DNA of 64,000 nt. Origin: Candidatus Faecalibacterium intestinigallinarum (GTDB lineage Bacteria > Bacillota > Clostridia > Oscillospirales > Ruminococcaceae). The first letter of the stretch is position 1, and each line of letters opens with the position of its first letter. Made by a program: the position numbers and the translations under genes. Location: NCBI GenBank assembly GCA_019113345.1, contig DXHQ01000037.1:1-64000 (forward strand), read 5' to 3'. The notes under the pieces are model-generated. The model made no database searches. It worked only from the letters and a program-made list of their open reading frames with translations, and had not been told where the DNA came from. Of the stretch, positions 16,997 through 25,063 are shown piece by piece.

Positions 16997-18265
16997 ATGA
17001 ATTTTGGACCAGTAGTGGGGATCGATGTCAGTAAACGTTTCAGCGACATGTGTATTCTGTCACCAGACAATCAGATTTTCGCACAAACAAAGATTTATCA
17101 CGATAGTACATCTATGAAGCGCGCTGAGGCTTTGTTGAAAAAGGCTACAGAAGCCTTTGGCGGCCGTCCGGCTGTTGTCATGGAGGCCACGTCACACTAC
17201 CACTTGATTCTGTTTCAGTTTTTCTCGGACTGTGGATATGACGTGCTTGTGGTTAATCCTCTCCAGAGCAGTTCCATGAAGGATTTTTCTATACGAAAGA
17301 GAAAAACAGACAAAGTAGACGCATTGAAGCTGGCCATGCTGTATCGCACCAAAACCCTACGTCCATCGCAGATCCCGCAATCTGCGATTCGTGCTTTACG
17401 GTTGCTTTGCCGGGAACGAGTAGAGCTTCTGAATGATGTGACTCGGTATAAAAACCGACTCACTGCCTTCTTGGATCAGATTTTCCCTGGATACGATAAG
17501 GTATTCTCGGATGTGGGCAGCATTACGTCGCGTGCCGTCTTGTCACACTTTCCAACTCCGGCCATCTTGCTGGCATCAGACGAGTACGAACTTGTTGAAG
17601 TAATTGCTACTGCCAGCAAATCAGGATACAAGTTTGCCAAAAAGAAGGCAGAAGCGCTTATAAAGACGGCGGAAACAGCCAAGGTTCTGGGGATTCACAC
17701 TTGTGCGGATGAAAGCATGATTTTGTCTGTTATTCCAATGCTGAACACTTTGTCAGACCGCGTAGCATACTTGGAACAGTCAATTGAAAATTTATTGGCG
17801 CAAGTAAAAACCATTCGCAAAAACGTAGAATTACTACAAACCATCCCTGGTGTAGGGCCTCACTCTGCCTCACTTATTATGGCAGAAATCGGTGATGTCT
17901 CGCTCTTCAAAAAGCCAAAACAGCTTGCCGCTTACTTTGGATTGGACCCTTCTGAAAGGCAATCTGGTACATTTCGAGGGACAAAGAACAAACTGTCAAA
18001 GAGAGGTTCTCCTTATGCACGGGCTGCTTTGCATATGGCAGTAGTCAACGCAGTATTCAAGCACGCCAACGCTCCTGCAGCCAATCCTGTTTTGTCCAGC
18101 TATTATGAAAAGAAATGTAAAACCAAACCGGCAAAAGTTGCGCTTGCCGCATCTATGCATAAATTGATCTTTATTATCTTCGCCGTTCTGCGCGATCAGA
18201 AGCCTTTCGAGCTGAGGACGCCTGAACAACATGCGAGGGAACAGGGGTTTATTAAAGCTGCTTAA
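16997..18265 (+). CDS. IS110-family transposase (DEDD plus Tnp domain)
   Basis: 422 residues from the ATG at 16,997, 8 nt after AGGAG; an in-frame ATG at 16,991 is possible. The N-terminal RuvC-like DEDD domain begins GPVVGIDVSK (Asp10) and includes VMEAT and RKTDKVDALKLA. A coiled-coil (about 265-300) leads to the C-terminal Transposase_20 domain with IPGVGPHSA, LAAYFGLDP, SERQSGT and SKRGSPYARAAL; the Ser in RQSGT is the probable catalytic serine. IS110 transposases recombine DNA guided by a bispecific RNA made by the element. It lies opposite to the late phage genes. Confidence 0.92.
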   Translation: MNFGPVVGIDVSKRFSDMCILSPDNQIFAQTKIYHDSTSMKRAEALLKKATEAFGGRPAVVMEATSHYHLILFQFFSDCGYDVLVVNPLQSSSMKDFSIRKRKTDKVDALKLAMLYRTKTLRPSQIPQSAIRALRLLCRERVELLNDVTRYKNRLTAFLDQIFPGYDKVFSDVGSITSRAVLSHFPTPAILLASDEYELVEVIATASKSGYKFAKKKAEALIKTAETAKVLGIHTCADESMILSVIPMLNTLSDRVAYLEQSIENLLAQVKTIRKNVELLQTIPGVGPHSASLIMAEIGDVSLFKKPKQLAAYFGLDPSERQSGTFRGTKNKLSKRGSPYARAALHMAVVNAVFKHANAPAANPVLSSYYEKKCKTKPAKVALAASMHKLIFIIFAVLRDQKPFELRTPEQHAREQGFIKAA

Positions 18266-18330
18266 ACCCACTTGTGATTGTGGGCCCTGAAATCAAAGCA
18301 GGGTCTATTTTGTTATGCCCAAATTGGCAT

Positions 18331-18358
18331 GGGGCAGCTTTTGCTGCCCTTGTTTTCT
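18331..18358 (+). terminator. terminator after the transposase gene
   Basis: GGGCAGC-TTTT-GCTGCCC followed by TTGTTTTC. Upstream between 18,267 and 18,330 there are three more short hairpins: CCCAC/GTGGG, CCCTG/CAGGG and ATGCC/GGCAT. Confidence 0.75.
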
Positions 18359-18363
18359 GCTTA

Positions 18364-18442
18364 GCGTAAGTGGCTGACAGGGTCAAGAGCGGCGAAGCCG
18401 TGATGGAAACCATCTACTCTTGACCCTGTTGGCCACTTATGC
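18364..18442 (+). ncRNA. candidate structured RNA, 26-bp stem with two inner hairpins
   Basis: The arms 18,364-18,389 and 18,417-18,442 pair over all 26 positions. Three pairs are G.U in RNA of this strand and the other 23 are Watson-Crick. The 27-nt loop itself holds GGC-GAA-GCC and GATGG-AAA-CCATC, so the whole can fold as a three-way junction. G.U-only deviations point to RNA rather than DNA palindrome function. It may be part of the IS110 element (guide RNA or end structure) or an independent element. No transcript is proven. Confidence 0.45.
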
Positions 18443-18506
18443 TATTGACTTTGCTTAATTGGTCTAAACTTGCTTCAAAAGTTGCAACATCTTGCGGCCT
18501 TTCTTA

Positions 18507-18547
18507 GCAAGTGGCAAGGGCAAGTGGCAAGGCGGCAAGCTGGCAAG
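18507..18547. repeat. GGCAAG short direct repeats
   Basis: GCAAG/GGCAAG units recur five to six times in about 41 bp, with spacings of 5-8 bp, directly downstream of the coiled-coil gene. Their composition suits a protein or IS target array, but no function is known. Confidence 0.4.
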
Positions 18548-18844
18548 TCACTCTGCCGGGTGGGTGTGCAGCGCTTCCAGGCGCTGGGCCGTGTCCTCGA
18601 GGTCGGCGATGCGGTGCTCGTCGGCCTTGAGCTTGGTCTCGAGGGTGGGGATGCGCTCGGCAAAGTTGTTGTGCCGCTGGACCTCCCGGGTCAGCTCTTC
18701 CAGCTTGGTGTCGGTGATGGCCTGCTGCTTTTCCAGTTGGGCCTGCATCCGGCTGGATGCCGCCCGGTTGGAGAGGATGACGCCGACCAGCGACAGGCCC
18801 CCGGTGATGATAGCGGCGAGGATCGCCGCGGTGGTGCTGTCCAT
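18548..18844 (-). CDS. holin-like protein with membrane segment and coiled coil
   Basis: 98 residues from the ATG at 18,844. One hydrophobic segment (about 4-24, AAILAAIITGGLSLVGVILS) is followed by a predicted coiled coil (about 30-90). This is the layout of phage hemolysin-XhlA-like or Rz-like accessory lysis proteins. It starts 5 nt after the endolysin stop. The IS110 element lies beyond its 3' end. Confidence 0.65.
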   Translation of the reverse strand: MDSTTAAILAAIITGGLSLVGVILSNRAASSRMQAQLEKQQAITDTKLEELTREVQRHNNFAERIPTLETKLKADEHRIADLEDTAQRLEALHTHPAE

Positions 18845-18849
18845 CGGTC

Positions 18850-19245
18850 TCACCCCTTCCAGCGGCTTTTGTTGGCGCGCACGTCCACATGGACAAAGGT
18901 GTCGTAGATGCCCACGCCGCCGTGGTCCCCCAGCAGCTGGCAGGCGTAGTCGTAAACCTCCCGCGGGGTGTGCCCAGCGACCTGGATATCCGCCGCCAAA
19001 CCCTCGCAGTGCTTGCTTTTCTTGGAGCTGTCCTTGACGCGAGCGTTATAGGCATCGGTTCTGTATGCACTGGTGATACTCACTGCTGCGCCAAAATGGA
19101 CGCGGATGCTTTCGAGGATGTCTACCAGTGCAGGGCTCACAAAAATCACATCGCTGCCATCACTGCACTGGAACTCGTGCAGCTTAAAATGGCCGGACAG
19201 CTGAACGTCGCCCTCACTTAGGCGATAACTTTTCACGTCATACAT
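18850..19245 (-). CDS. endolysin, M15 D-Ala-D-Ala carboxypeptidase-like
   Basis: 131 residues, the peptidase M15 (VanY/Ply500-like) domain alone. The zinc and catalytic pattern is present: SAYRT (59-63), SKHCEGLAADIQ with His79 and Asp86, and VHVDV with His119 and Asp121. It cleaves the L-Ala-D-Glu or D-Ala crosslink region of peptidoglycan at lysis. No cell-wall-binding domain is attached; the neighbouring protein with CBM5/12-like repeats could supply wall contact but is a separate chain. No signal peptide, so export relies on holins. Confidence 0.88.
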   Translation of the reverse strand: MYDVKSYRLSEGDVQLSGHFKLHEFQCSDGSDVIFVSPALVDILESIRVHFGAAVSITSAYRTDAYNARVKDSSKKSKHCEGLAADIQVAGHTPREVYDYACQLLGDHGGVGIYDTFVHVDVRANKSRWKG

Positions 19246-19262
19246 GGGTGTGCCTCCCTTGT

Positions 19263-19526
19263 TCATTCGTTTTTGATGTGTTCTTCCAGTGCGGTGATCC
19301 GGCGGTCGTGGTCCATGAGCTTTTCCTGCAGCCGCCGGTCGGCGTCTTTCAGCTCGGACAGGCTCTCGGTGTACCTTGCCTTGAAGTCTTCCAGGTTCGA
19401 CAGCAGCAGCTTGACCTGCCCGCTCAGCTCGTTGATGGTGCTTGTCAGCTTCACGATGGGCCCGGCCACGCTGGCCAGCAGGCCCACCAGAGCGACAACC
19501 ACCGTCACCACGCCCCACTCGGTCAT
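19263..19526 (-). CDS. XhlA-like membrane/coiled-coil lysis protein
   Basis: 87 residues starting at the ATG at 19,526 behind GGAGG. One membrane segment at about 3-25 (WGVVTVVVALVGLLASVAG) precedes a coiled coil (about 30-85). Members of this group associate with the membrane and help holins and endolysins. It resembles the 18,548-18,844 protein in layout, and the two flank the endolysin gene. Confidence 0.65.
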   Translation of the reverse strand: MTEWGVVTVVVALVGLLASVAGPIVKLTSTINELSGQVKLLLSNLEDFKARYTESLSELKDADRRLQEKLMDHDRRITALEEHIKNE

Positions 19527-20155
19527 GCGACCTCCTTCCACCCTGCCGGGTATGCGTCGGGGGAGTACACGTTCCCATCCATAGTGGATTCGTACACTTT
19601 CCCGTTGTAGGTCACACGGTCGCCGACGCTATAAGCATCATGCGCCCCGGTGGGCTGCACGAATTCGGGGTACTCGGTCGGTTCAGGGTTCTCCCCACCG
19701 CCCGGCTCGGGTTCGGGCCCGGGTTCTGTGCTTTCCACAAGCTCCCAGCCCGCGGGGTAGACGTCCGGGGCCCAAACGTTGCCGTTGATAGTGGACTTGT
19801 ACAGCGTGCCGTTATAATCCACCACGTCGCCGATATTGTACGCATCGTGTGCGCCGCTGGGCTGGGCCCACAGCGGGACGCCGCTGTCGTTAAGACCGAA
19901 CGCCGTGTACAGGCTCTCGGTGCCCGCACCGGGCGGATACTGGCTCTGCGAGACGTGGCTCTGTGCCACCTTGTACAGCTGCGGGTCGCCCAGGTTGTTG
20001 ACGCCGTGGGAGATAATATCGCCGGCGCTGTAGCTAGTCTGCGAGGCCCATACGGGATAGACGGTCGCCACCTCAAGGGCTTCGGCGTCGGTCAGGGTCT
20101 TGACGAACATCTGCAAGGCTTTCCGCAGCTGTTCCGCTGCCTGCAATCTGGTCAT
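19523..20155 (-). CDS. phage tail/lysis protein with CBM5/12-type repeats
   Basis: 210 residues. The C-terminal half has two 46-residue repeats (PSGAHDAYNIGDVVDYNG...YPAGWELV and PTGAHDAYSVGDRVTYNG...YPAGWKEV), each a carbohydrate-binding CBM5/12-like module. A third, diverged unit (VWASQTSYSAGDIISHG) is at about 50-66. A Pro/Glu/Gly-rich linker separates the last two. It probably binds cell-wall or capsule sugar at the tail tip or during lysis. Start overlaps the upstream stop (ATGA). Confidence 0.75.
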   Translation of the reverse strand: MTRLQAAEQLRKALQMFVKTLTDAEALEVATVYPVWASQTSYSAGDIISHGVNNLGDPQLYKVAQSHVSQSQYPPGAGTESLYTAFGLNDSGVPLWAQPSGAHDAYNIGDVVDYNGTLYKSTINGNVWAPDVYPAGWELVESTEPGPEPEPGGGENPEPTEYPEFVQPTGAHDAYSVGDRVTYNGKVYESTMDGNVYSPDAYPAGWKEVA

Positions 20156-20439
20156 TCCATCACCCCCAGTAAGGTATTCAGGACTTCGGTGTCGGTCGGC
20201 TCCGGTTCTGGCTCAGGCTGCTCCGCCTTCCACGCCTCGTAAGCCTCCGCGTTGGCCTCATAGCTCGCCACCGTACCGCGCTTGATGGTGGGCAGGATGA
20301 AGCCCTCGTACTGGTCAAAGACGGCCCTGTCGAGGCTATCCGGCCACCACAGGTAGCCCGGCGGCGGCATCGGCTGCGTGGTCTGTTGGATGGCCTCATA
20401 CTGGCCCTCTGCGCTCGGTGTGTTTTTCAGAATGTACAT
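20152..20439 (-). CDS. tail-associated protein of unknown function
   Basis: 95 residues (MYILKNTPSAEGQYEAIQQ). The central PPPGYLWWPDSLD and acidic PEPEPEPTD stretches resemble short proteins that follow tail-fibre genes in clostridial phages and may act in fibre assembly. I see no defined domain. Overlapping stop and start on the downstream side suggest coupled translation with the CBM-repeat gene. Confidence 0.6.
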   Translation of the reverse strand: MYILKNTPSAEGQYEAIQQTTQPMPPPGYLWWPDSLDRAVFDQYEGFILPTIKRGTVASYEANAEAYEAWKAEQPEPEPEPTDTEVLNTLLGVME

Positions 20440-20452
20440 TCAGGTCACCCCC

Positions 20453-23400
20453 TTACAGTTTGGTCAGGTCGATGCAGATGGACGGCCGGAACCCGAGCGA
20501 GTTCGACTTGTAGTAGTCGTAGCCGCCGTCGCCGTAGAGGCGCCCACCCGAGTCCACGAACCACGCGCGGTCCGAGGAATACTTGGTCGATGTCCAGTAA
20601 ACAGATCCGACACTTCTCCGGCTATTACTATTAAAGTAACTGAAACCACCATTCATCTGATCCTTGGTAGCAACAAATACCTTACCAGAGGTGTTACCTG
20701 CGGTAACACTCTTCAGACAGTTCTTCTGTGCCTCATTCAACGAATTTGCGAAGTTCGTACATTTCTGCTGCAAGTCATACCAAGTCGAGTTGCCAGACAG
20801 ACCATTCAGCGTCAGGTAGGCTTCCGATGCGGTCTTGTGGGAGATAATCCACTGCTGGCCCGCAAAGGTCATGATGTCGCCGACGTTGCCGATGGCAAGC
20901 AACAGCAGCGTCCCGCCGGTGTAGTAGGTGCTGCCGTCGGTGCAGTAGTAGACGTCGGGCGCGTTCATGGCGTCCGGTGAGATAACGGCCTCGCTCAGGA
21001 CGTAGTAGGTCTCGCCGCCCGAACCGGGAATGGCGTACCGGTGCCAGGTCGGCTGCGCCTCGATCATGGCCAGCAGCGTCTCGTTGATGTTCGAGCCCGC
21101 GCTTACGCTCGTGCCCTGCGTGGTCACGTCGTAGACGGTCGCGGCCAGCGGCTGGAACAGCGCGGCCACGTTGGAGGTGTCCACCATCGTCAACGTCCGT
21201 CCCGCATACAGCGTGGTGCCCTGGTCGTCCTGGTACACGGGCCCGGTAAAGCTGCCGGTGCTCGGCTGGATGACGTCCTGCGCTGCGATGTAGTACTTGG
21301 TACCGTCGGTGCCCGTCAGCACGTAGTAGTTGTGGTTTGCGTTGTCCGCGATGATGGTCTCCAGCGCCTCCGTCTGGTCGGTCACGCTGGACGTGCTGCC
21401 GCCGCTGGCCGAGAAGACGTGCGGCTGCTCCAGCGCGGTGAACAGGGCGACAGGGTTGGTCACGATCTCTGCCTCAGAGTCCACCACGAACTTGAAATAC
21501 TGCACGATGGCCGCGTTGCTGCCGTTGAGCATGGCGGTGAACTTGTCCGCGCTTGCGCCAATCGTCACATTGCCGTCAAGTGTCTTGGCCGCACTGCTGC
21601 CAGCTGAGATAAGCACCATCGTAAAGTTTGTACTTCCTGCTGTGCTGTACACGCCGAAGCAGTAATGGACGCCGCTCTCGCGCGGGAGCTCAGTCTGTGC
21701 GCCCGCGCTGCCCAGATACACCGCGTCCACCTGTTCCAGATGCCCTGTCAGGCCCCTGAAGCTCTTTTCGAGGGCGTCGATGTCATTCTGGATGGAGACG
21801 CCGTGCTTCCCGATGACCTGCTGCGAGGTGGTGCGCGGGAAGATGGGATTCCCCTGGTCGTCCCGCAGCTGTTCAGCCCGGCCGCCGTCCGGCAAGGCGT
21901 TGAACGGGATGGCGAACTGCCACGCCTTGTTGGCGGGCAGCAGGTCGGTCTTTTCGGCCGTCATCTGGATGGTGTGCTGACCGCTGGCAAGGATGCGGGT
22001 GTCCACGCTGATTTCTGCGTTCTCGCCCTGGTCAAGGATAGCATCCAGAACCTTTGCACCGTCCATGTATCCGGTCACGGCGATGCCGGTCACGCCGGTC
22101 TGGCCGCTGACGCTGATGGCTGCACTAAGGGTAAAGGGCTTGATCTGCTGCCCCATCGCGGTATCAGGGCCGCCGATGGTGATCCAGCCGACATTAACGG
22201 CAGACTGTTCGCTGGTCACATACGGGCCAGATGCACCGTCATCGTCTACAGCCTTTGCCCGGTACGTTACCGTGCCCCAGTCGCTGCTGATATGGTCAGT
22301 GGTGCTCAGGGCGCTGGTGGTGGCGATGACGTCCCAGTCAGAGCCGCCGTCCACTCTGCGCTCATATACATAGTTTTCAACCGTGCCGTCGGAGTCGGTA
22401 GCAGCGGTGAGCGTGATGATTGCGTCCTGTCCGCCCACCACGTTGGTCACGTAGATGCTTCCTGGCGCTGTGGGCGGCTGGTTATGCACGACGGTATATG
22501 CCTCACTGGTCACATACGGGCCCTCTGCCCCCATGTTATCTACGGCTTTGGCGCGGTACGTCACGGTCGTCCAGCTGTCGTCGATGCTGTCCGTTGCTGT
22601 CAGGCTGTTGGCGCTGGAGAACTGGGTCCACTGGCCGCTATCGACCTTGCGCTCGTAGATGTAATTGGCGATGGTGCCATCCTCATCGGTCGCGGCTGTC
22701 AGGGTAACGGTCGATTGCTGATTGCCGATTACATTGCTCGCGGTGATGGAGCCGGGCGCGGACGGGGGCTGGTTCGTGATAACGGTACCATCATCCAGAA
22801 CGAAAAGGTCGTTCGGGAGAACGAGAACAGGGCGGATATAATGGCTTCTCGTTGTGTCCCCAGCGTTAAAGCCCTGGCTCATCCATGGATAGGAACCCCC
22901 ATCGGTGCAGTAGTATGCGTACTGGCCCGAGCTGGCCGGAGCTGGTGTGCGCAGCCACCAATCATTTCCGTTCAGGTTTCTGGCATCATCACCAGAACTT
23001 GCAAACCAGCTCAGTACCGTTCCTTCATCCGGCACACCGCTGTAGCCACTCGTAGCACTGAAGCCGACCTCTGCAAGGCTCAAAAGGAACACTTTGCAGC
23101 TCAGGCCGTTTGAACCTTGATTTACGCTACCCGCGCCGCCGTAGTCCACATCAGAAACATAAGGGATTTTGACCTGCTTGACGGCGGCTTGGATATCGGA
23201 ATCCAGCGTGTTCAAGTAGGTATTGTTCAGCCACGTGTGGATTTCACAGTCGTCCGGGTAGTTGTAGTAGCGTTCGCCGTTATCCTCACCCCAAATACGG
23301 GAAGAGTGTGCACCCTTCCTCACTAGCACGGTGCCGCCTTCAAATCCGGAGTATGCGCTGGACGGGCTGTTTTGATGAGCAACGACAAATTCCACAGGGG

Positions 23401-23464
23401 AGCTATTTTCGTTCAGTTTGACGGTACTGCCCACCAGCTTGGTGCTGAGTTTTACTAATGCCAT
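20453..23464 (-). CDS. large tail-tip/fibre protein with DUF6273-like ends and FN3-like repeats
   Basis: 1003 residues. An N-terminal DUF6273/C-type-lectin-like domain (about 1-225, NDWWLRTPAP, HYIRPVLVLP) is followed by two tandem fibronectin-III-like repeats of about 92 residues (about 233-415, each opening NQPPSAPGSI or NQPPTAPGSI). A long central region (420-870) has carrier-like SxxETLLA repeats. A second DUF6273-like domain closes it (about 870-1003, QQWIISH...GGYDYYKSNSLGFRPSI). It probably contacts the host surface. The last 120 nt are much more GC-rich than the 200 nt before, suggesting a recombined tip. Confidence 0.75.
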   Translation of the reverse strand: MALVKLSTKLVGSTVKLNENSSPVEFVVAHQNSPSSAYSGFEGGTVLVRKGAHSSRIWGEDNGERYYNYPDDCEIHTWLNNTYLNTLDSDIQAAVKQVKIPYVSDVDYGGAGSVNQGSNGLSCKVFLLSLAEVGFSATSGYSGVPDEGTVLSWFASSGDDARNLNGNDWWLRTPAPASSGQYAYYCTDGGSYPWMSQGFNAGDTTRSHYIRPVLVLPNDLFVLDDGTVITNQPPSAPGSITASNVIGNQQSTVTLTAATDEDGTIANYIYERKVDSGQWTQFSSANSLTATDSIDDSWTTVTYRAKAVDNMGAEGPYVTSEAYTVVHNQPPTAPGSIYVTNVVGGQDAIITLTAATDSDGTVENYVYERRVDGGSDWDVIATTSALSTTDHISSDWGTVTYRAKAVDDDGASGPYVTSEQSAVNVGWITIGGPDTAMGQQIKPFTLSAAISVSGQTGVTGIAVTGYMDGAKVLDAILDQGENAEISVDTRILASGQHTIQMTAEKTDLLPANKAWQFAIPFNALPDGGRAEQLRDDQGNPIFPRTTSQQVIGKHGVSIQNDIDALEKSFRGLTGHLEQVDAVYLGSAGAQTELPRESGVHYCFGVYSTAGSTNFTMVLISAGSSAAKTLDGNVTIGASADKFTAMLNGSNAAIVQYFKFVVDSEAEIVTNPVALFTALEQPHVFSASGGSTSSVTDQTEALETIIADNANHNYYVLTGTDGTKYYIAAQDVIQPSTGSFTGPVYQDDQGTTLYAGRTLTMVDTSNVAALFQPLAATVYDVTTQGTSVSAGSNINETLLAMIEAQPTWHRYAIPGSGGETYYVLSEAVISPDAMNAPDVYYCTDGSTYYTGGTLLLLAIGNVGDIMTFAGQQWIISHKTASEAYLTLNGLSGNSTWYDLQQKCTNFANSLNEAQKNCLKSVTAGNTSGKVFVATKDQMNGGFSYFNSNSRRSVGSVYWTSTKYSSDRAWFVDSGGRLYGDGGYDYYKSNSLGFRPSICIDLTKL

Positions 23465-23479
23465 GTTTTTCCTCCTTTC

Positions 23480-24055
23480 CTATTTTGCGGCTTTTTCATA
23501 GTCGAAGTACGGACAAGTTCTCACCGGGCGGTTGGGGTTGATGACGCTTGTGTTCTTCGGATGCCCGGCAAGATTCGGGATGGCAACATATACGTTCTCT
23601 TTGACCTGCTCAAGGAAACAGTAAAAAAATCCGTCATCCTGCTGGTCGTAGTAGTACGATCCTGGAAGCCTCAGCGCCTCGTACTCCCTGCGCTCATACC
23701 ACTCCACAAAGGCTTTTCCGATGGTTTTCGGGATATAAGTACACAGTAGGAATCTGCCCTTGGATGCAGGATAAATTCCGGCCTCGGCAATACGGGACGT
23801 CGTCGAGAATACGATCACGGTGTCGGAATGCCGGGCTATGTAGCTTTCTGCTCTTGCGCAAAAGTCATGGCACAAAAGCATATCATCCTGCACATATACA
23901 GCATCGTCATTCGCTACCTTGATGGCTTCGACAAAGGACTCCACCGCCCCGCGGTGCTCTACGTCGTTATAGATCAGCGCACCGGGGATGAGCCGTTCCA
24001 GGTACACTGTGTCCCGCTCGGGAACCTTTCGTATGACGTACTTCATTTCAGCCAC
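23480..24055 (-). CDS. glycosyltransferase-like protein within the tail module
   Basis: 191 residues. An N-terminal alpha/beta pattern and VYVQDDMLLCHDF (about 73-85, D-x-D-like acidic motif with ALIYND before it) resemble nucleotide-sugar glycosyltransferases of the GT-A type. The fit is partial and no donor can be inferred. Its location between two fibre genes suggests it modifies the fibre or a related surface structure. The gene is AT-richer than its neighbours. Alternative: a structural tail protein with coincidental similarity. Confidence 0.5.
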   Translation of the reverse strand: MAEMKYVIRKVPERDTVYLERLIPGALIYNDVEHRGAVESFVEAIKVANDDAVYVQDDMLLCHDFCARAESYIARHSDTVIVFSTTSRIAEAGIYPASKGRFLLCTYIPKTIGKAFVEWYERREYEALRLPGSYYYDQQDDGFFYCFLEQVKENVYVAIPNLAGHPKNTSVINPNRPVRTCPYFDYEKAAK

Positions 24056-24060
24056 ACCTT

Positions 24061-25062
24061 TCAGGTATAATCCGCGAGAGTCTCGCCGTAGAGCGTGTTG
24101 GGCTTCGGGCTGGCCGGGAACTGGCCGGTGTACTGAATGAAGCCGCCGGTCATATCGTCCGGCAGCACGCTCGGCAGGACTTTGCCGTTTTCGTCAAGGC
24201 CCGCAACGCCGCCGGGGACGTTGACTCGCATGGTGTTGCCCATGTTGACGATGCCGCGGCCGTCGCCGGGGTGCTCTTCGCTGCCCGAGATAAGGGCCAG
24301 TGTGGCGTTCATATCGTCGGCCGGGATGGCCTGCGCATAGAAGCGTGCGCTGCCTGCAAATGTCTGCATGATAGGGGCAACACCGGCTGCCGCCGCAGTG
24401 CCCAGGGCATCATCGTGCAGAGATGCCACCGGGAAGTGTGTAGCCAGTGCCAACGCGCAGGCAACATCCGCCTGGTAGTGATACAGCCCGGTTCCTCCCG
24501 GCACCCACGCGGAGGCGGGGATGGTGATGCCCACCACATCGGAGGCGCCGACCACACCATCAATCATGCTTTTCAGCAGGGCTTCAGCTTCTTCGGCGGT
24601 GATGAAGGCATCTGCCGTGTACTGCACGTTGACGTTGACCTCGTCCGCCACTACGATGGTAATGGGAAAGCGGCGGATATCCGGGGGCTGGCCAGGGCTA
24701 TAGGCGTTGACCCACTGCGGATAGTCGCCCAGACTGCCGTAATAAATCAGGGTCTCTTCGGACGTCTCGGTTTTGGCGAAGACGCCGTATTCGTTGAGGT
24801 AAAAACCTGCCGCCAGTGATCCGTTGAGGTCGGAACGGTACTCGATGGTCATGGTCACAGTGCTCCCGGAATGGACCGGGGTTGTGGACGTCGCGTAAGC
24901 CATCGGCGAGATCAGATCCGTCAGCGCCGCCATCTGGTCCAGATTTTCGGGTTTGCCGGTGCCCACCATCACCTTGGTGATGGTCAGGGTCTCTCCTGCA
25001 AGCAGACCCGCAATCAATTCACGGCCGGCAGTCGGGCTTGTAAAACCATAGATATTTGCCAT
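24061..25062 (-). CDS. phage tail fibre (gpH-like N-terminal domain)
   Basis: 333 residues from the ATG at 25,062 behind AAGGAGGG. The N-terminus (ANIYGFTSPTAGRELIAGLLAGETLTITKVMVGTG shortened here) follows the P2 gpH-like fibre start that attaches to gpI and the baseplate. The C-terminal part (SGSEEHPGDGRGIVNMGNTMRV) is collar-like. It comes directly after gpI in P2 order. No chaperone gene (gpG) of the P2 type is obvious unless one of the small downstream genes serves. Confidence 0.75.
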   Translation of the reverse strand: MANIYGFTSPTAGRELIAGLLAGETLTITKVMVGTGKPENLDQMAALTDLISPMAYATSTTPVHSGSTVTMTIEYRSDLNGSLAAGFYLNEYGVFAKTETSEETLIYYGSLGDYPQWVNAYSPGQPPDIRRFPITIVVADEVNVNVQYTADAFITAEEAEALLKSMIDGVVGASDVVGITIPASAWVPGGTGLYHYQADVACALALATHFPVASLHDDALGTAAAAGVAPIMQTFAGSARFYAQAIPADDMNATLALISGSEEHPGDGRGIVNMGNTMRVNVPGGVAGLDENGKVLPSVLPDDMTGGFIQYTGQFPASPKPNTLYGETLADYT

Positions 25063-25063
25063 G

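Larger units (their letters stand above)
16800..18445 (+). mobile_element. IS110-family insertion sequence (ends approximate)
   Basis: One transposase gene with about 200 bp of structured, AT-richer sequence on the left and about 180 bp on the right. GC content is visibly lower than in the surrounding phage genes. IS110 elements lack terminal inverted repeats and make no long target duplication, so the ends cannot be fixed from this single copy. It splits the lysis module between a coiled-coil protein gene and a small hypothetical gene and appears not to interrupt a coding frame. Confidence 0.7.
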
